Under the pieces are notes generated by a model. It searched no databases. It was not told the DNA's origin and saw nothing but the letters and a program-made list of their open reading frames with translations. DNA of 64,000 nucleotides from Ancylobacter novellus (lineage in GTDB: Bacteria; Pseudomonadota; Alphaproteobacteria; Rhizobiales; Methylopilaceae): contig QFPN01000006.1 of assembly GCA_003241695.1 (NCBI GenBank), positions 62,001 through 126,000 of the forward strand, in the 5' to 3' direction. Positions 31,820 through 41,821 of this stretch are shown piece after piece. The translations under genes and the position numbers were made by a program. Every line of letters starts with the position of its first letter. The first letter of the stretch is position 1.

Positions 31820-34084
31820 TCAGCCCGACCTTACACAGCTCTCCACGAGAGCGGAATCGTCGATGTCGCCCCGTCCGAAGCAGGTCAGGAACTCCTGCTC
31901 CTGATCTCCGGTCGCCCAGTCGGGCGCCAGGAAAAACGGCCGGTCGTTCCGGATCTCCGGCGTGAGCGTCTCCCAGCCTCCGTCCCTGCGCCGCACGAAG
32001 CCGCGCACCCATTTTCCCTTCGAGGGCCGGAACGAGAAGCCGGACGATTGAAACGCCAGAAACGGCGTCACGTCGAGAGCGGCCTGAAGCCGCGTCCGGA
32101 TGACGAGCGGAACCTGGTCCAACGGCCGCAGGAGAAACTCGCGCTCGAGCCAGGCGAGCGGCTTGCCGTCCCCGTATGTCAGGGTGAAGTCGACCCGCGA
32201 GACCACCCGCGCTTCCATATCGGACGCGTGGAGTTCGCGCACGGCGCCGCTGTAATTGCGCGGCGCCCTGTGCGGCGCGATCTGCCCGCCGCGCATGACG
32301 CCGACCGCATTGTTGAGATAGGCCTCGCGCCGTGACTTCGGGATCGCGACGCCGTCCTCGTCCCAGTAGAACGCGAAGCCGCCGCAGTCGTGGTTGTGGT
32401 TGTGGGTGCGCTGAAGCGTCGATCCGATGACGAAGAGCCCCGGCCGGCGACGCCCCGTCTCTCCGAACGCGGCGGCGAGATAGGTCTGGTTGATCGGATA
32501 GACGCGGGTCTCCAGACGCGCTCCGGCGCGGGGCGAGACGTCGAGGCTCGGCGCAAGCGAGAAGAACTCGTCGAACTGTTCGCCATAGGGCGCCGGCGCG
32601 TCGAGGCGGCGATCCGCATGGGCCTGGATGAACGCGAAATGCGAGGTGCGGCGGATGCGCTGGGTGAAGTTGTCGCCGAAATTGGCGAACACGTCGCCCG
32701 ACGCCGAGTGGCTCAGGCTGATCCAGTCGTAGGTCAGGCCCAGCAGTTTCGTCAGGGACGCGACCGACCGTTCCTCGTCATAGACGTGGTCCAGCCCGAA
32801 CAGCTTCACGTAAGGCAGAAGGTAGCCCAGCCCGAAGAACTCGTAGGCGACGCCTTCGCAGAAGCTGCCGTCCTGATGCAGGCGGTGGAGCGCCCCTCCG
32901 AGAATGAGGTCGATCGCCCTGACGTCGTCGCGGTCCGTCTGCCCGAGAAGCTTGGCCGCGATCATGTATGTCGAGAGCATGATCAGGCCGTGATTGGCCG
33001 ACCGCTTGATCCAGTGGTCCTCGTCGCGCGCGGGGAAGGCCAGGAAGTCGCCTCGCGTCATGGAATTCATGAACGACGTGCCGCGGTCGTGGAAGCGCTC
33101 CACGACGTCGTCATCGCCGGAGCAGCCGTACATGCGGGCGAGAAGAGCGAAGAGCGCCGGAACGGTCCCGTTCGTGAAGGAGTTCCGGTCCCACATGCCG
33201 GTTTCGGGATAAAGCCCGGCGCAGGGACGCCAATGCGGCCATTTCCGCAGACCGTCAAAGACGTAGCGGAGCGCGCCGAGATCGTCGGCCACCGCCCGGA
33301 TGCGGGCGAGAAGCGGCCGGACCTTGGGATCGACGTCCGCCTCGCGCGCGCCCGTCGCGACGTCACGGGCGACCGCGAGCGCGATGAAGATGTTGAGCAT
33401 CGTGCAGGTGCGCAATCCCCAGTCGAAGCGGAACGGATTGCGTTCGTCCTTGAACTCGACAAGGCTTTCGTCCGACTGCCCGGCGACGTCGAAATGCAGG
33501 AAACGGCCCTCCCCCCGCAGGCTCTGCGCCGCGATCAGATGGCAGTGGCCGCGCTTCGTCCGGATGAAGGTCGGGGCGGCGGGCAGTTCGCCCGGAAGCG
33601 TCGCGACGAGCGTTCCGTTTGCGCCGAAATATGTTTTGCCGGCGAAACCTCGCACTGTCAGGCGCAGATATTTGCCGGCTACACGAAACCGCTCTTCGCC
33701 GAACTTCACCATGCACACGTCCTCGTCGCGCCCCTGCGCGACGAGGACGACGTCTCCGAAACGGACTTCGGCACGGGCGCCTTTCCCGAGACGCAGGACC
33801 AGCATGCCGTCGGGCGCGACCGGAAACGGCGTCCGATAGGTCGCGTCGAGCGGAACGCCGAGACCCCAGGCATATTCGTAGCTCGGGGGCGGCATGAGAT
33901 GCCAAAGATGGAAGGCTTCCGACGCGGGGTCGCGGAACATCGCCGACTTCGCTTCGATGAAGTCGACGAACGCCGTCAGAGCGTCCATGGGGCGTCGAAG
34001 AATTTCGGACGCTTCGTCGGGAGAATGGAAGATATAGGCGGGCCGGTCGGGCGCAGTGTCCATGGATTTGGGTGCGCTGCTCAT
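31820..34084 (-). CDS. Heparinase II/III-like protein
   Basis: A 754-residue protein without a signal peptide. The middle (about 230-480) is an alpha-helical toroid-like region with GLYPETGMWDRNSF, HWIKRSANHGLIMLSTYMIAAKLLG and a Tyr-rich stretch. The C-terminal half is beta-rich with RTHNHNHDCGGFAFYWDEDGVAI, resembling the heparinase II/III C-terminal domain. Such proteins cleave or epimerise uronic-acid-containing polysaccharides. In this setting, next to sulfotransferases and glycosyltransferases, it may trim or process the polymer. GGAGCGGGA precedes the ATG. The specific activity is not assignable. Confidence 0.68.
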   Translation of the reverse strand: MSSAPKSMDTAPDRPAYIFHSPDEASEILRRPMDALTAFVDFIEAKSAMFRDPASEAFHLWHLMPPPSYEYAWGLGVPLDATYRTPFPVAPDGMLVLRLGKGARAEVRFGDVVLVAQGRDEDVCMVKFGEERFRVAGKYLRLTVRGFAGKTYFGANGTLVATLPGELPAAPTFIRTKRGHCHLIAAQSLRGEGRFLHFDVAGQSDESLVEFKDERNPFRFDWGLRTCTMLNIFIALAVARDVATGAREADVDPKVRPLLARIRAVADDLGALRYVFDGLRKWPHWRPCAGLYPETGMWDRNSFTNGTVPALFALLARMYGCSGDDDVVERFHDRGTSFMNSMTRGDFLAFPARDEDHWIKRSANHGLIMLSTYMIAAKLLGQTDRDDVRAIDLILGGALHRLHQDGSFCEGVAYEFFGLGYLLPYVKLFGLDHVYDEERSVASLTKLLGLTYDWISLSHSASGDVFANFGDNFTQRIRRTSHFAFIQAHADRRLDAPAPYGEQFDEFFSLAPSLDVSPRAGARLETRVYPINQTYLAAAFGETGRRRPGLFVIGSTLQRTHNHNHDCGGFAFYWDEDGVAIPKSRREAYLNNAVGVMRGGQIAPHRAPRNYSGAVRELHASDMEARVVSRVDFTLTYGDGKPLAWLEREFLLRPLDQVPLVIRTRLQAALDVTPFLAFQSSGFSFRPSKGKWVRGFVRRRDGGWETLTPEIRNDRPFFLAPDWATGDQEQEFLTCFGRGDIDDSALVESCVRSG

Positions 34085-34290
34085 TCCCGCTCCGCCGAAC
34101 GCCCGTCTGATCGCCGCTTAGAGACCAATTCCCGGATGGCTTGTCCAGTCGACCCCGGCCGCGTCAGTTTGTTCCGACCCGCGCGAGATAACGCCTCGAA
34201 TATGGGCTCCTTGAAAAAGACAGGAGCCCTGAACACCATCCCCTTGTCGTCCGGACATGGCTTCGGGCGACGAAGCGGACAGGAGTTGAG

Positions 34291-35547
34291 ATGAAGGCAA
34301 CGCTACACGCATCGACGCTGGCGGCCGCCCTCGCCGCGATGGCGACGTTCTCCGGGGCCGCGTTCGCCAAGGCGGCGAAGGATCCCTGCTTCGTCGCGAC
34401 GGCCGGGGTGAGCGAGTGCGACGGCGAGAACTGCGCCGCGGACCCGAAGGTCACGCTGAAGGGTCCCTGGCAGCGGGTCGCCAACTGCCTCCGCCCGCTC
34501 CGCGACCGCTGGGCCAAGGAGGGACCGACCGAGACCGTGAACGCCGGCGGCGCGGAGGTCCCGGTCGTCGACGCGCTGCGCGAGACGATCTACCGCTCGA
34601 TGACGCAGAGCAACGCAGGCGCGGCGCTCGCCGGCGATCCCGGTCGCTACGTTCCGCTCGAGAGCGTGCTCGAGCCCGACCTCAGCCTGAAGCAGGACGT
34701 GGCGCGCATCGCCCAGCTCAACGATCGCGGCCAGCCCTACAGCTCGATGAGCCAGACCAACATCGCCCGGACGCTGTTCGCCTTCGCCGCCCTCGCCAAG
34801 CGCGGCGGCTATCCGCAGGCGGAAGCCGACAGACGGAACTACGACCGCCTCGGCCGCGCCGTCGTCGCCGCCGTGCTCGCGCCGGTGAGCCAGGGCGGGC
34901 TCGCCACGACCGAACCTTGCGCGAAAGCGCCGGACAAGACCTGCACCTGGTTCCACGCCGTGACGCGCAAGGATCTCGACACCGCGCAGGGCGGAACGCT
35001 GAACAAGAACCTGCACGCCATCCGCAACCTGATCCTGATCGACCAGGCGGCGGCGAGAACCGGCGGCGAGCGCGACCCGGCTTTCGCGGCGGGCGCGGCC
35101 GCGGGCCTCAACCAGCTCTTCCTCGCCGAAGGCCACGACGCCGCGGGAAAGACGCCGAACCTCAAGGACTTCCTGGTCGACCAGAACGGCGACGGACCGA
35201 GCTGGGCCTATTACGGCATGAACATCGCGGCGGCCCCGCCTCGCGGTCCCTACTTCCTGAAGACCGCCGAACGGAACTGCGGCTACCACAACCACGTGCT
35301 GAACCTGATGGCCACCATTCTCGATCGAGGCGGCGACAAGGAGGTCGATCCCCAGACGCGCAAGCTGGCGCTCGCCTGCGACTCCCCGCTTCGGCGCATG
35401 TATCTCGCGTCGAGCGCCAAGGCGCCGCCGCCCGCCAACGCGCCGGCGGTCGAGGGGCTCTGGTGCTCGAAGAAAGGCCGTGACGTCTCGTCGAGCTCCA
35501 ACGCGTTCTATGAAAGCGCATTCAAGAACTGCGAGGCTTCGCGATGA
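34291..35547 (+). CDS. Secreted protein of unknown function in the polysaccharide cluster
   Basis: A 418-residue protein with a clear Sec signal peptide (cleavage after AFA, about residue 26). The mature part starts with a Cys-containing segment (DPCFVATAGVSECDGENCAADP) and continues with repeated helices (TNIARTLFAFAALAKRGGY, LHAIRNLILIDQAAARTGG, NHVLNLMATILDRGG) reminiscent of an alpha/alpha-toroid, the fold of many polysaccharide lyases and hydrolases. I do not recognise a family. Six or more Cys suggest periplasmic disulfides. The next gene overlaps its stop (ATGA), so both are co-translated. Confidence 0.7.
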   Translation: MKATLHASTLAAALAAMATFSGAAFAKAAKDPCFVATAGVSECDGENCAADPKVTLKGPWQRVANCLRPLRDRWAKEGPTETVNAGGAEVPVVDALRETIYRSMTQSNAGAALAGDPGRYVPLESVLEPDLSLKQDVARIAQLNDRGQPYSSMSQTNIARTLFAFAALAKRGGYPQAEADRRNYDRLGRAVVAAVLAPVSQGGLATTEPCAKAPDKTCTWFHAVTRKDLDTAQGGTLNKNLHAIRNLILIDQAAARTGGERDPAFAAGAAAGLNQLFLAEGHDAAGKTPNLKDFLVDQNGDGPSWAYYGMNIAAAPPRGPYFLKTAERNCGYHNHVLNLMATILDRGGDKEVDPQTRKLALACDSPLRRMYLASSAKAPPPANAPAVEGLWCSKKGRDVSSSSNAFYESAFKNCEASR

Positions 35548-36161
35548 CCGAGCAGCCCGACTTTTCAGTCAGAAACTACTGGGAGCGCCGCTACGCCAAC
35601 GGCGGCACGTCCGGCGCGGGCTCTTACGGCGCGCTCGCGAAGTACAAGGCCGCTTTCGTCAACGAATTCATGAACGTGAACGGGGTGGAGTCGGTGGTCG
35701 ACTTCGGATGCGGCGACGGCGAGCAGATCTCGATGCTCAGCGTCAAGACGTATCACGGCCTCGACATTTCCCCGAACGCGGTCGAACGGTGCAAGGCGCG
35801 CTACGACGGTCGCGCCGGCTGGACGTTTCAGTTGATCGACGAGTTCAAGCCGAAGCCGGCCCGCTACGACCTCGCGACGTCGCTCGACGTCGTCTACCAT
35901 CTGATCGAGGACGACGTTTACGAGGCCTATATCAAGCGCCTGTTTGACTCTTCGAGCCGATACGTCCTGATCTACGGCTCCGACTGGGAGCAGCCGGGCC
36001 ATGTGCCGCATATCCGGCATCGCTGGTTCAGCGGCTGGGTGGCGCGCAAACGGCCCAAATGGCGCGTCTGCGCGAGAGCCGCGAACCCCTATCCCTTCGA
36101 CGCCTACAACAGCATCAACACGACCTTCGCCAGCTTCACGGCCTTCGAGAAGGCAGGCTGA
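35544..36161 (+). CDS. Class I SAM-dependent methyltransferase
   Basis: A 205-residue methyltransferase. NYWERRYANGGTSGAGS leads to motif I VVDFGCGDG, then YHGLDISPNAVERCKARY (motif II) and LATSLDVVYHLIEDD. This type often methylates sugars in surface polysaccharide clusters. It overlaps the secreted-protein gene by four bases. Substrate unknown. Confidence 0.83.
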   Translation: MTEQPDFSVRNYWERRYANGGTSGAGSYGALAKYKAAFVNEFMNVNGVESVVDFGCGDGEQISMLSVKTYHGLDISPNAVERCKARYDGRAGWTFQLIDEFKPKPARYDLATSLDVVYHLIEDDVYEAYIKRLFDSSSRYVLIYGSDWEQPGHVPHIRHRWFSGWVARKRPKWRVCARAANPYPFDAYNSINTTFASFTAFEKAG

Positions 36162-36516
36162 CCGCGAAGTCCGCCGGCATGCGGCATGACGCGGACGCGA
36201 TGGGCCTGCGGACCATCGCCAAGCAAACAGGCCGCGGCGGTCGGATCGCCGCAGCCGAACTGGATTTCTCTAAGAACCTCTAAGGAATCACGACCCGCGA
36301 CCGCAACGCCCGAACCGGCTTCGCTTATTGACAACGGTCTTCCGTTCGCTCCAATAAAGTCGCCAAGTTTCATTGGCGATCAACCGCGAAACACAATGTA
36401 AGCAACTGATAATGCAGCGTGCGTAAATCGATTTAGTATACTTATATCTAAAGACGACCAATCTACCCGTAAGACATTTGAGCATTCGTAGAAGTTCGGG
36501 GAATAGCGGGCGGACA
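36162..36516. other. AT-rich intergenic region upstream of the giant glycosyltransferase gene
   Basis: The first third is GC-rich and featureless; from about 36320 it turns AT-rich. It contains TTGACA (36328-36333, no well-spaced -10), an inverted repeat GCCAA...TTGGC (36362-36377) and the adjacent palindromes AAATCGATTT (36425-36434) and AGTATACT (36435-36442). It probably holds the promoter of the next gene, but I cannot fix it. Confidence 0.4.
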
Positions 36517-39500
36517 ATGACGGCAAATACTAAATCGAACTCGTGGGTCGACCCGAAAGGGCAGTTCGCGCTCAACGGTTGGATCGTCGTTCCCGCAGCC
36601 GAGGCGAATTCGGCGGAAATCCTCATAAAAATCGACGATCTGGATCCGATCGCCGTCCGCACGAAAATTCATCAGAAAAACTTTGATTTCGAAGGAAAAG
36701 ACAGCACTCGCCTGAAGTTCACCGCGATCTACCCGCCGCGGCTGTATGATGGGAAAGCGCATGCGGTCGAACTGATCGACGCCGCCAGCGGCGAAGTCGT
36801 CCATGGCGCCACGAAGACGTTCCAGGACCTCAATCTGACTGGAAAGAGCGGGCGGGATTTCATTGGCGGCGTCACCTTCATCGCCAAGGCCGGGCATATC
36901 GAAGGATGGGTTTTCGACAAGGAGCGGCCTGAACGCCCCGTTACGGTCGATCTGATCGTCGACGGCCGTCGCGTGGCGCGCGACCTGGCCAACCTGACCA
37001 CCCCCAACATGGTGGGCTCGACCGGCGAAAGGCATGGCTTCAGGATTCAGGTTCCGAACGCCTTCGTCGACGGGAGCGAGCATTCGTTCGAGGTTCTGGT
37101 CGACGGAGAGCCGCTCCCGGCGATCGACGGCGCCTTCTCGATCGACATACAGGATCAGGCCCATCAGATCGCCGGAATCCCGATGTTTTATGCTCGGTTC
37201 GATTCTGTCGGGTTCGAGTATCTGAGAGGCATGGTGAAGACGGAGACGCGGAATTTCGCGTCGCTGTCCTTGTGCGTCGGCGATACGGTGGTCCTCAAGA
37301 CTCCTATCGAGCAGTCCCTTCATGAGGGCTTGGTAGACATCCGGCTCAAGATTCCGGACAAGATTTACGACGGCAAGAAGAAGGCGCTGTCCGTTCGCGT
37401 CGATACTCCGCGCGGACAGAAAACGATCTGGTCCGCGACCCGGATCATGCCGCCGAAACTGGTGGATCAAGCCCGCGTCTTCGGACTTGCGGTCCGGGAC
37501 GGCCGTCTGTCGGGAAAGGTTCTGATCGAGAACGAGTGGGCGCTCGAAGGCGGCGTCGGCCTGTTCGTCGGCGACGTGCGCGTCGGCGTGTGCGAGCTGT
37601 CGCCGCAGTCCGGCGATTGGGGCGAGCCCGTCGATTTCAACTTCGATCTCGACGCGCTGTCGGCCCTCCCCTGGCTCAAGATGGGCGTCGAGGTCGCTCT
37701 GCTGCAGAGCGGCGCGCGGCGCTTCGACGTGCTGCCGGCGCTGCTCGAGGCCGCCGTGGTGTCGATCACGGCGGCCACGCTCTCGATCGAGACGCCCGTG
37801 CCGCTGACCGGGCTGGTCAGGGTCGGCGTCGCCCGGCCTAACGGCCGCGACCGGTCCGTGGACGTCGAGTGCGTGAGGAGCGTCTCGATCGTGCAGCCTC
37901 TGTCGCGCGCGGAGGCCGCCGAGGCAAAGCAGCTCACCATTTCGCTGGACGACCGGATCGTGAGCGCAGGCGGGACGGTGTCTCCGCAGCGCGAGACTGC
38001 GCCTCAAGTCATCGTCAGCAGCACGATCGACCCGGAGCATCCGGCCGTGCGCGCCGCGATGGAGGCCGCGCGCTTCGGGGGCTTCTCCAAGCCCGACGAG
38101 GCTCGCAAGGGCGAGGCCGCGGGCGTATGGGAACTCGTCTCGCCTCAGAGGATCGCCGGATGGGCGATCGACCTCGAGGACCCGACGCGCGTCCTCTCGG
38201 TCTCCCTTCGCGTCGACGGAAAGGACTTCGGCCCGTACGCGGCCAACATGACCGAACGGATCTCGCCCGACCTCGCGGTCGATCGCGGATTCGAGATCGA
38301 CATCGACAGGATCGACGTCGATCCCGGCCTCAAGACCTTCGAGGTGCGCTTCGCAGGCTCGGAGACCCGCCTCCATCCCCCCGTCGCGGCGCAGCTGGTG
38401 TTTCCGGGCCGCTCGCTCACGTCGAACGTCATCGACGAGATCGACCAGCTGGTCGAATCGGGCCGCTTCGACGAAGCGCGCTCGGTGAGCAAAGCCGCTC
38501 TCGGATCCGATCCCGCGGTCGCCGTCCGCTTCTTCGTGCTCGACGCGATGTCCCGCCGGGACTGGACCGGCCACGCCCAGCGGGTCGACCGGCTCGGCGA
38601 CGCCCTCGAACCCGATCAGCGCGCTCCGATCAAGCGGCTGAAGCCGATCGTCGAATCCAGGGACGTCTCCGCGCTCAAGGGCGCTCTCGGCGCGCTCAAC
38701 CTGCGTCAGAGCTACGCCGCCGCTCTCTCCCAACGGGTGCTGGAGCTTCGCGCGGAACCCTCGGAGGATTTTTCCGACGCCTACGCGCAGTGGATCGCAA
38801 CCACGCAGTTTCGTCCCGCGGCAACGAACGCGCATGCGCCGGCCAGGCGCATCGTGGTCGTCGACCTCACCGGCGCGGAGCAGGCGACGGCGCCCGCCTC
38901 GACCGGCGGCCCGGATCGGCGTTTGCTGTCCGCGGCCGCCTGCGAGGCGCTGCGTGAAAGCGGCGCTTCGTCATCCGCCGTCGACGAATTGCGCGCAGCG
39001 ACCCAGGACGCCGACTGGACGCTTCTAATCGGCCGCCCGCGTTTCGCGCCGCAGGACGCCGAGACGCTGTGGCCCAACCTGACCGCGGCCTACGGGGCCT
39101 GCGACACGACGGTGATCTCGGGCGACGCGAAACCCGGCTCGTCGCCGGCGCGCGAGCTCGACAGATGGAGCGCGTTCGTTCCGACCGGATCGTTCGACCA
39201 GCTCGTCGCCGCGGCCCGCGCCGTCGTGCGAGGGGAGGCGCGGTCGCTCGGGATCAACGACGGAGGATCGAAGCGCGGCGAGATCGTGCTTCTCAGGGCG
39301 GCTCCCGCCGACGCGGTGGACGCGGCGACGGTCGGCTTCGTCTGCCTCCATGATTTTCCGAGCGATCAGCCCACGCCGGCGGTCCCGCCCGGAATGCGCG
39401 TCGCGCGCGGAGAATGGGCGCTTCAGGGCGGCCTTCCGACGCCGGCCCAAATCGCCGAAGCGCTCCCCTCCGAAGCCGGCGAGTGGGACGGCGGGATTAT

Positions 39501-41739
39501 CGTTCTGTCGAACCGGATCCGCTATCCGAACGACTATCTATTCGACTGCATGAGGCATTTCGAGAGAAGCCCGGGAGGCGTCGCGTTCCACGGGCTCGGC
39601 TACGACCGGCTCAAGGCGCGGTTCGTCTACGACGCCTACGACCGGTTCGACGAGACCAGCGCCGCCCTGCTGCCGCTCGGCTGCTTCCCCGCCTCGCTTT
39701 TGGCGAGCGGGCAGGCCGCGGGCTCTTTCGGAGAGCTGCGGATCGTCCAGGGCCAAAAGCCCTTCCAGGTCGTGCGGCTGGACGAGTTTCTCACGAACGA
39801 AGAAAAGCAGGAGATCTTCAGCGAGTTCGCGGCGGGCTGCTCCCCGTCCGAACATGAAGCCGGCTTCACGTCCGCGCTGCGGGAGCGCCACCATACGGCG
39901 TTCTGGCGCTTCCAGAACCTGCTCGCGCCGCTCAAGCTGCCGGGGATCGACGACGATCTCCGCTCGCTCGCCGGCACCCTCGGCCTGCGCTCGCTGCTCG
40001 AGCGCATCGAACGCGGCCAGATCACCGAGGCCCAGCACGGTCTTCGCCTGTTCATCGAGCGGCAGGACTTCCTCGCGCCGGCATCGGCGCCGGTTCTCCA
40101 GCTCGTCCTGATCCTCGTCAGGCTGACGGGACAGCAAAACGAGCTGATGGCGTCGCTGCTGCCGAACATGCCGAAGCTGGTCGGCCTTCATCCGACGCTG
40201 ATCATCGAGCTGTTCGAGAACGCGGCCTTCGCGCTCGAGCCGGCGGAGCTCGCGGCGACCGTCCTGAGCTGCGTGCAGAGCGCGCTCGAGAACAAGCGCA
40301 ACTTCCCGATCGCGAGGCTTCTGGAGGTCGCCCGCCGCTATTGCGGCGAGAAGATCATGATCCTGCTGCTGTCGCTCATCGACATGTCGGACCGGCGCGG
40401 CATCCTGTTCGAGGGAGACATCCAGCGGACGATCGGAAGCGTCTTCACCGCGGGTGAAAGCCCCACGTTCCAGCTCGCGAACACGCGGCTGACGCAGAAA
40501 GACTTCGGGGCCGCGGCCCCGAAGGAAGTCCGACTGATCACTTCGCTGCTGGAAGGCCGCCGCTCGGACTTCCTGCAGGTGCTGAACGACCTGATCCTGG
40601 AGTCGAATGACCTGCTCGCCGTCGCTCGCCTGCTCCGGACCTACACGAACGAGCTGAAGCAGTTCCAGATCCGCGGCCGCGAGGTGAACTATCCGAGCTT
40701 CCGGGGCGTCGACGAAGCCCTGCAACTCGCCTTGATCCTCGGCGACATCGAGACGGCGTCGAGCCACATGGCCGACGAGCCCGCCGGGGTCGCCCAGACC
40801 CAGCCCGACTCGCTCCAGATCGTCTGGAACAGCGTGCAGCACAATTACGGCCCGCTGAACGAAGCGTTGAGGGTCTGGTACGCGCCCTACGACCTCGAAC
40901 CGGTCACGCTCGCCGGCGCCGACATGCTGTCGATCTTCGCGAGCCCGTTCGAAGGCCATTCGCTTCCGAAGGCCGAGACCAGGGGCCGGGTGTCGATCGT
41001 CTGCACGGTCTTCAATCCCGACATCGACCTCCTGAAGGTCTCGATCGAGTCGATGCTGGCCCAGACCCATGACGACATCGAGATCATCCTGGTGGACGAC
41101 GCCAGCGATCCCGAATTCGCCGAAGGAATCGCCGAAGCGTCGAAACGCGATCCGCGCATCCGCTATCTGCGGACGTCCCGCAACGCCGGTCCCTATTTCG
41201 GGCGCAACCTCGCGCTCGAGATCGCAACGGGCGAGTTCATCGCGATTCAGGACGGCGACGACATCGCGCACCCCCAGCGGCTCGAATTCCAGGTCAGGAC
41301 GCTGACCGAGGAACCGGCCTACAAGATGGCGACCAGCGGCCATCTGAGGATCGACACCGGCGGACAGGTCCAGTTCGAGCACACGCTCGATCTGATCGGC
41401 GACGGGACCATGACCTCGATCTTCAGAAGATCCCTGTTCGACCAGATCGGCGGCTTCGCGTCGGTGCGGTCGCGCGGCGACGTGGAGTTCCGCGAGCGTG
41501 TCCGCCGCGCCTTCGGCAGCCACGTCATCAGCCATACGGAAATACCGCTGCTGTTCTGCCTCGCGTCTCCGGGAAGCCTGTCGAACCAGACGGCCGCCCG
41601 CTACGGCTCCTATCTCGCGCTTTATCGAGACGGCTTCGCCAAACGCATCGTCCGCTCCTTCATCGAGAGCGAGCCGTGCGGCTCGGCCGACGCGCCCCTC
41701 GTCGTCCCATACCCGCTGAGGCCGACGACGCCTCGTTGA
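36517..41739 (+). CDS. Giant multidomain protein with C-terminal GT2 glycosyltransferase
   Basis: A 1740-residue protein, unusually long for a glycosyltransferase. The N-terminal part is built of beta-rich modules. One around residues 120-220 (EGWVFDKERPERPVTVDLIV) and one around 540-640 (AGWAIDLEDPTRVLSVSLRV) share a GW-x2-D...P...V-x-L-x-VDG pattern, like carbohydrate- or Ig-like modules in rhizobial polysaccharide proteins. A middle region (about 950-1100, IIVLSNRIRYPNDYLFDC) and a helical, repeat-like region (about 1130-1480) follow. A canonical GT2 domain (about 1490-1720) closes it: VSIVCTVFNP, VDDAS, RNAGPYFGRNLAL and IQDGDD with D1579. There is no signal peptide, so it acts in the cytoplasm. 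I prefer ATG 36517 over a TTG at 36478. Confidence 0.8.
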   Translation: MTANTKSNSWVDPKGQFALNGWIVVPAAEANSAEILIKIDDLDPIAVRTKIHQKNFDFEGKDSTRLKFTAIYPPRLYDGKAHAVELIDAASGEVVHGATKTFQDLNLTGKSGRDFIGGVTFIAKAGHIEGWVFDKERPERPVTVDLIVDGRRVARDLANLTTPNMVGSTGERHGFRIQVPNAFVDGSEHSFEVLVDGEPLPAIDGAFSIDIQDQAHQIAGIPMFYARFDSVGFEYLRGMVKTETRNFASLSLCVGDTVVLKTPIEQSLHEGLVDIRLKIPDKIYDGKKKALSVRVDTPRGQKTIWSATRIMPPKLVDQARVFGLAVRDGRLSGKVLIENEWALEGGVGLFVGDVRVGVCELSPQSGDWGEPVDFNFDLDALSALPWLKMGVEVALLQSGARRFDVLPALLEAAVVSITAATLSIETPVPLTGLVRVGVARPNGRDRSVDVECVRSVSIVQPLSRAEAAEAKQLTISLDDRIVSAGGTVSPQRETAPQVIVSSTIDPEHPAVRAAMEAARFGGFSKPDEARKGEAAGVWELVSPQRIAGWAIDLEDPTRVLSVSLRVDGKDFGPYAANMTERISPDLAVDRGFEIDIDRIDVDPGLKTFEVRFAGSETRLHPPVAAQLVFPGRSLTSNVIDEIDQLVESGRFDEARSVSKAALGSDPAVAVRFFVLDAMSRRDWTGHAQRVDRLGDALEPDQRAPIKRLKPIVESRDVSALKGALGALNLRQSYAAALSQRVLELRAEPSEDFSDAYAQWIATTQFRPAATNAHAPARRIVVVDLTGAEQATAPASTGGPDRRLLSAAACEALRESGASSSAVDELRAATQDADWTLLIGRPRFAPQDAETLWPNLTAAYGACDTTVISGDAKPGSSPARELDRWSAFVPTGSFDQLVAAARAVVRGEARSLGINDGGSKRGEIVLLRAAPADAVDAATVGFVCLHDFPSDQPTPAVPPGMRVARGEWALQGGLPTPAQIAEALPSEAGEWDGGIIVLSNRIRYPNDYLFDCMRHFERSPGGVAFHGLGYDRLKARFVYDAYDRFDETSAALLPLGCFPASLLASGQAAGSFGELRIVQGQKPFQVVRLDEFLTNEEKQEIFSEFAAGCSPSEHEAGFTSALRERHHTAFWRFQNLLAPLKLPGIDDDLRSLAGTLGLRSLLERIERGQITEAQHGLRLFIERQDFLAPASAPVLQLVLILVRLTGQQNELMASLLPNMPKLVGLHPTLIIELFENAAFALEPAELAATVLSCVQSALENKRNFPIARLLEVARRYCGEKIMILLLSLIDMSDRRGILFEGDIQRTIGSVFTAGESPTFQLANTRLTQKDFGAAAPKEVRLITSLLEGRRSDFLQVLNDLILESNDLLAVARLLRTYTNELKQFQIRGREVNYPSFRGVDEALQLALILGDIETASSHMADEPAGVAQTQPDSLQIVWNSVQHNYGPLNEALRVWYAPYDLEPVTLAGADMLSIFASPFEGHSLPKAETRGRVSIVCTVFNPDIDLLKVSIESMLAQTHDDIEIILVDDASDPEFAEGIAEASKRDPRIRYLRTSRNAGPYFGRNLALEIATGEFIAIQDGDDIAHPQRLEFQVRTLTEEPAYKMATSGHLRIDTGGQVQFEHTLDLIGDGTMTSIFRRSLFDQIGGFASVRSRGDVEFRERVRRAFGSHVISHTEIPLLFCLASPGSLSNQTAARYGSYLALYRDGFAKRIVRSFIESEPCGSADAPLVVPYPLRPTTPR

Positions 41740-41821
41740 TCGAAGACGCCAGAGAAATATGCTGCAGCGACGCTCGACAGCCCATCCTTCGCGGCGGCGG
41801 CGGCGCTCCTAAGGGGGTTCA

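Noticed and set aside
36463..41535. Long minus-strand open frames opposite the giant glycosyltransferase gene
   Set aside because: The plus-strand frame has recognisable domains throughout; the antisense products are Arg/Asp/Leu-rich and have no motif.
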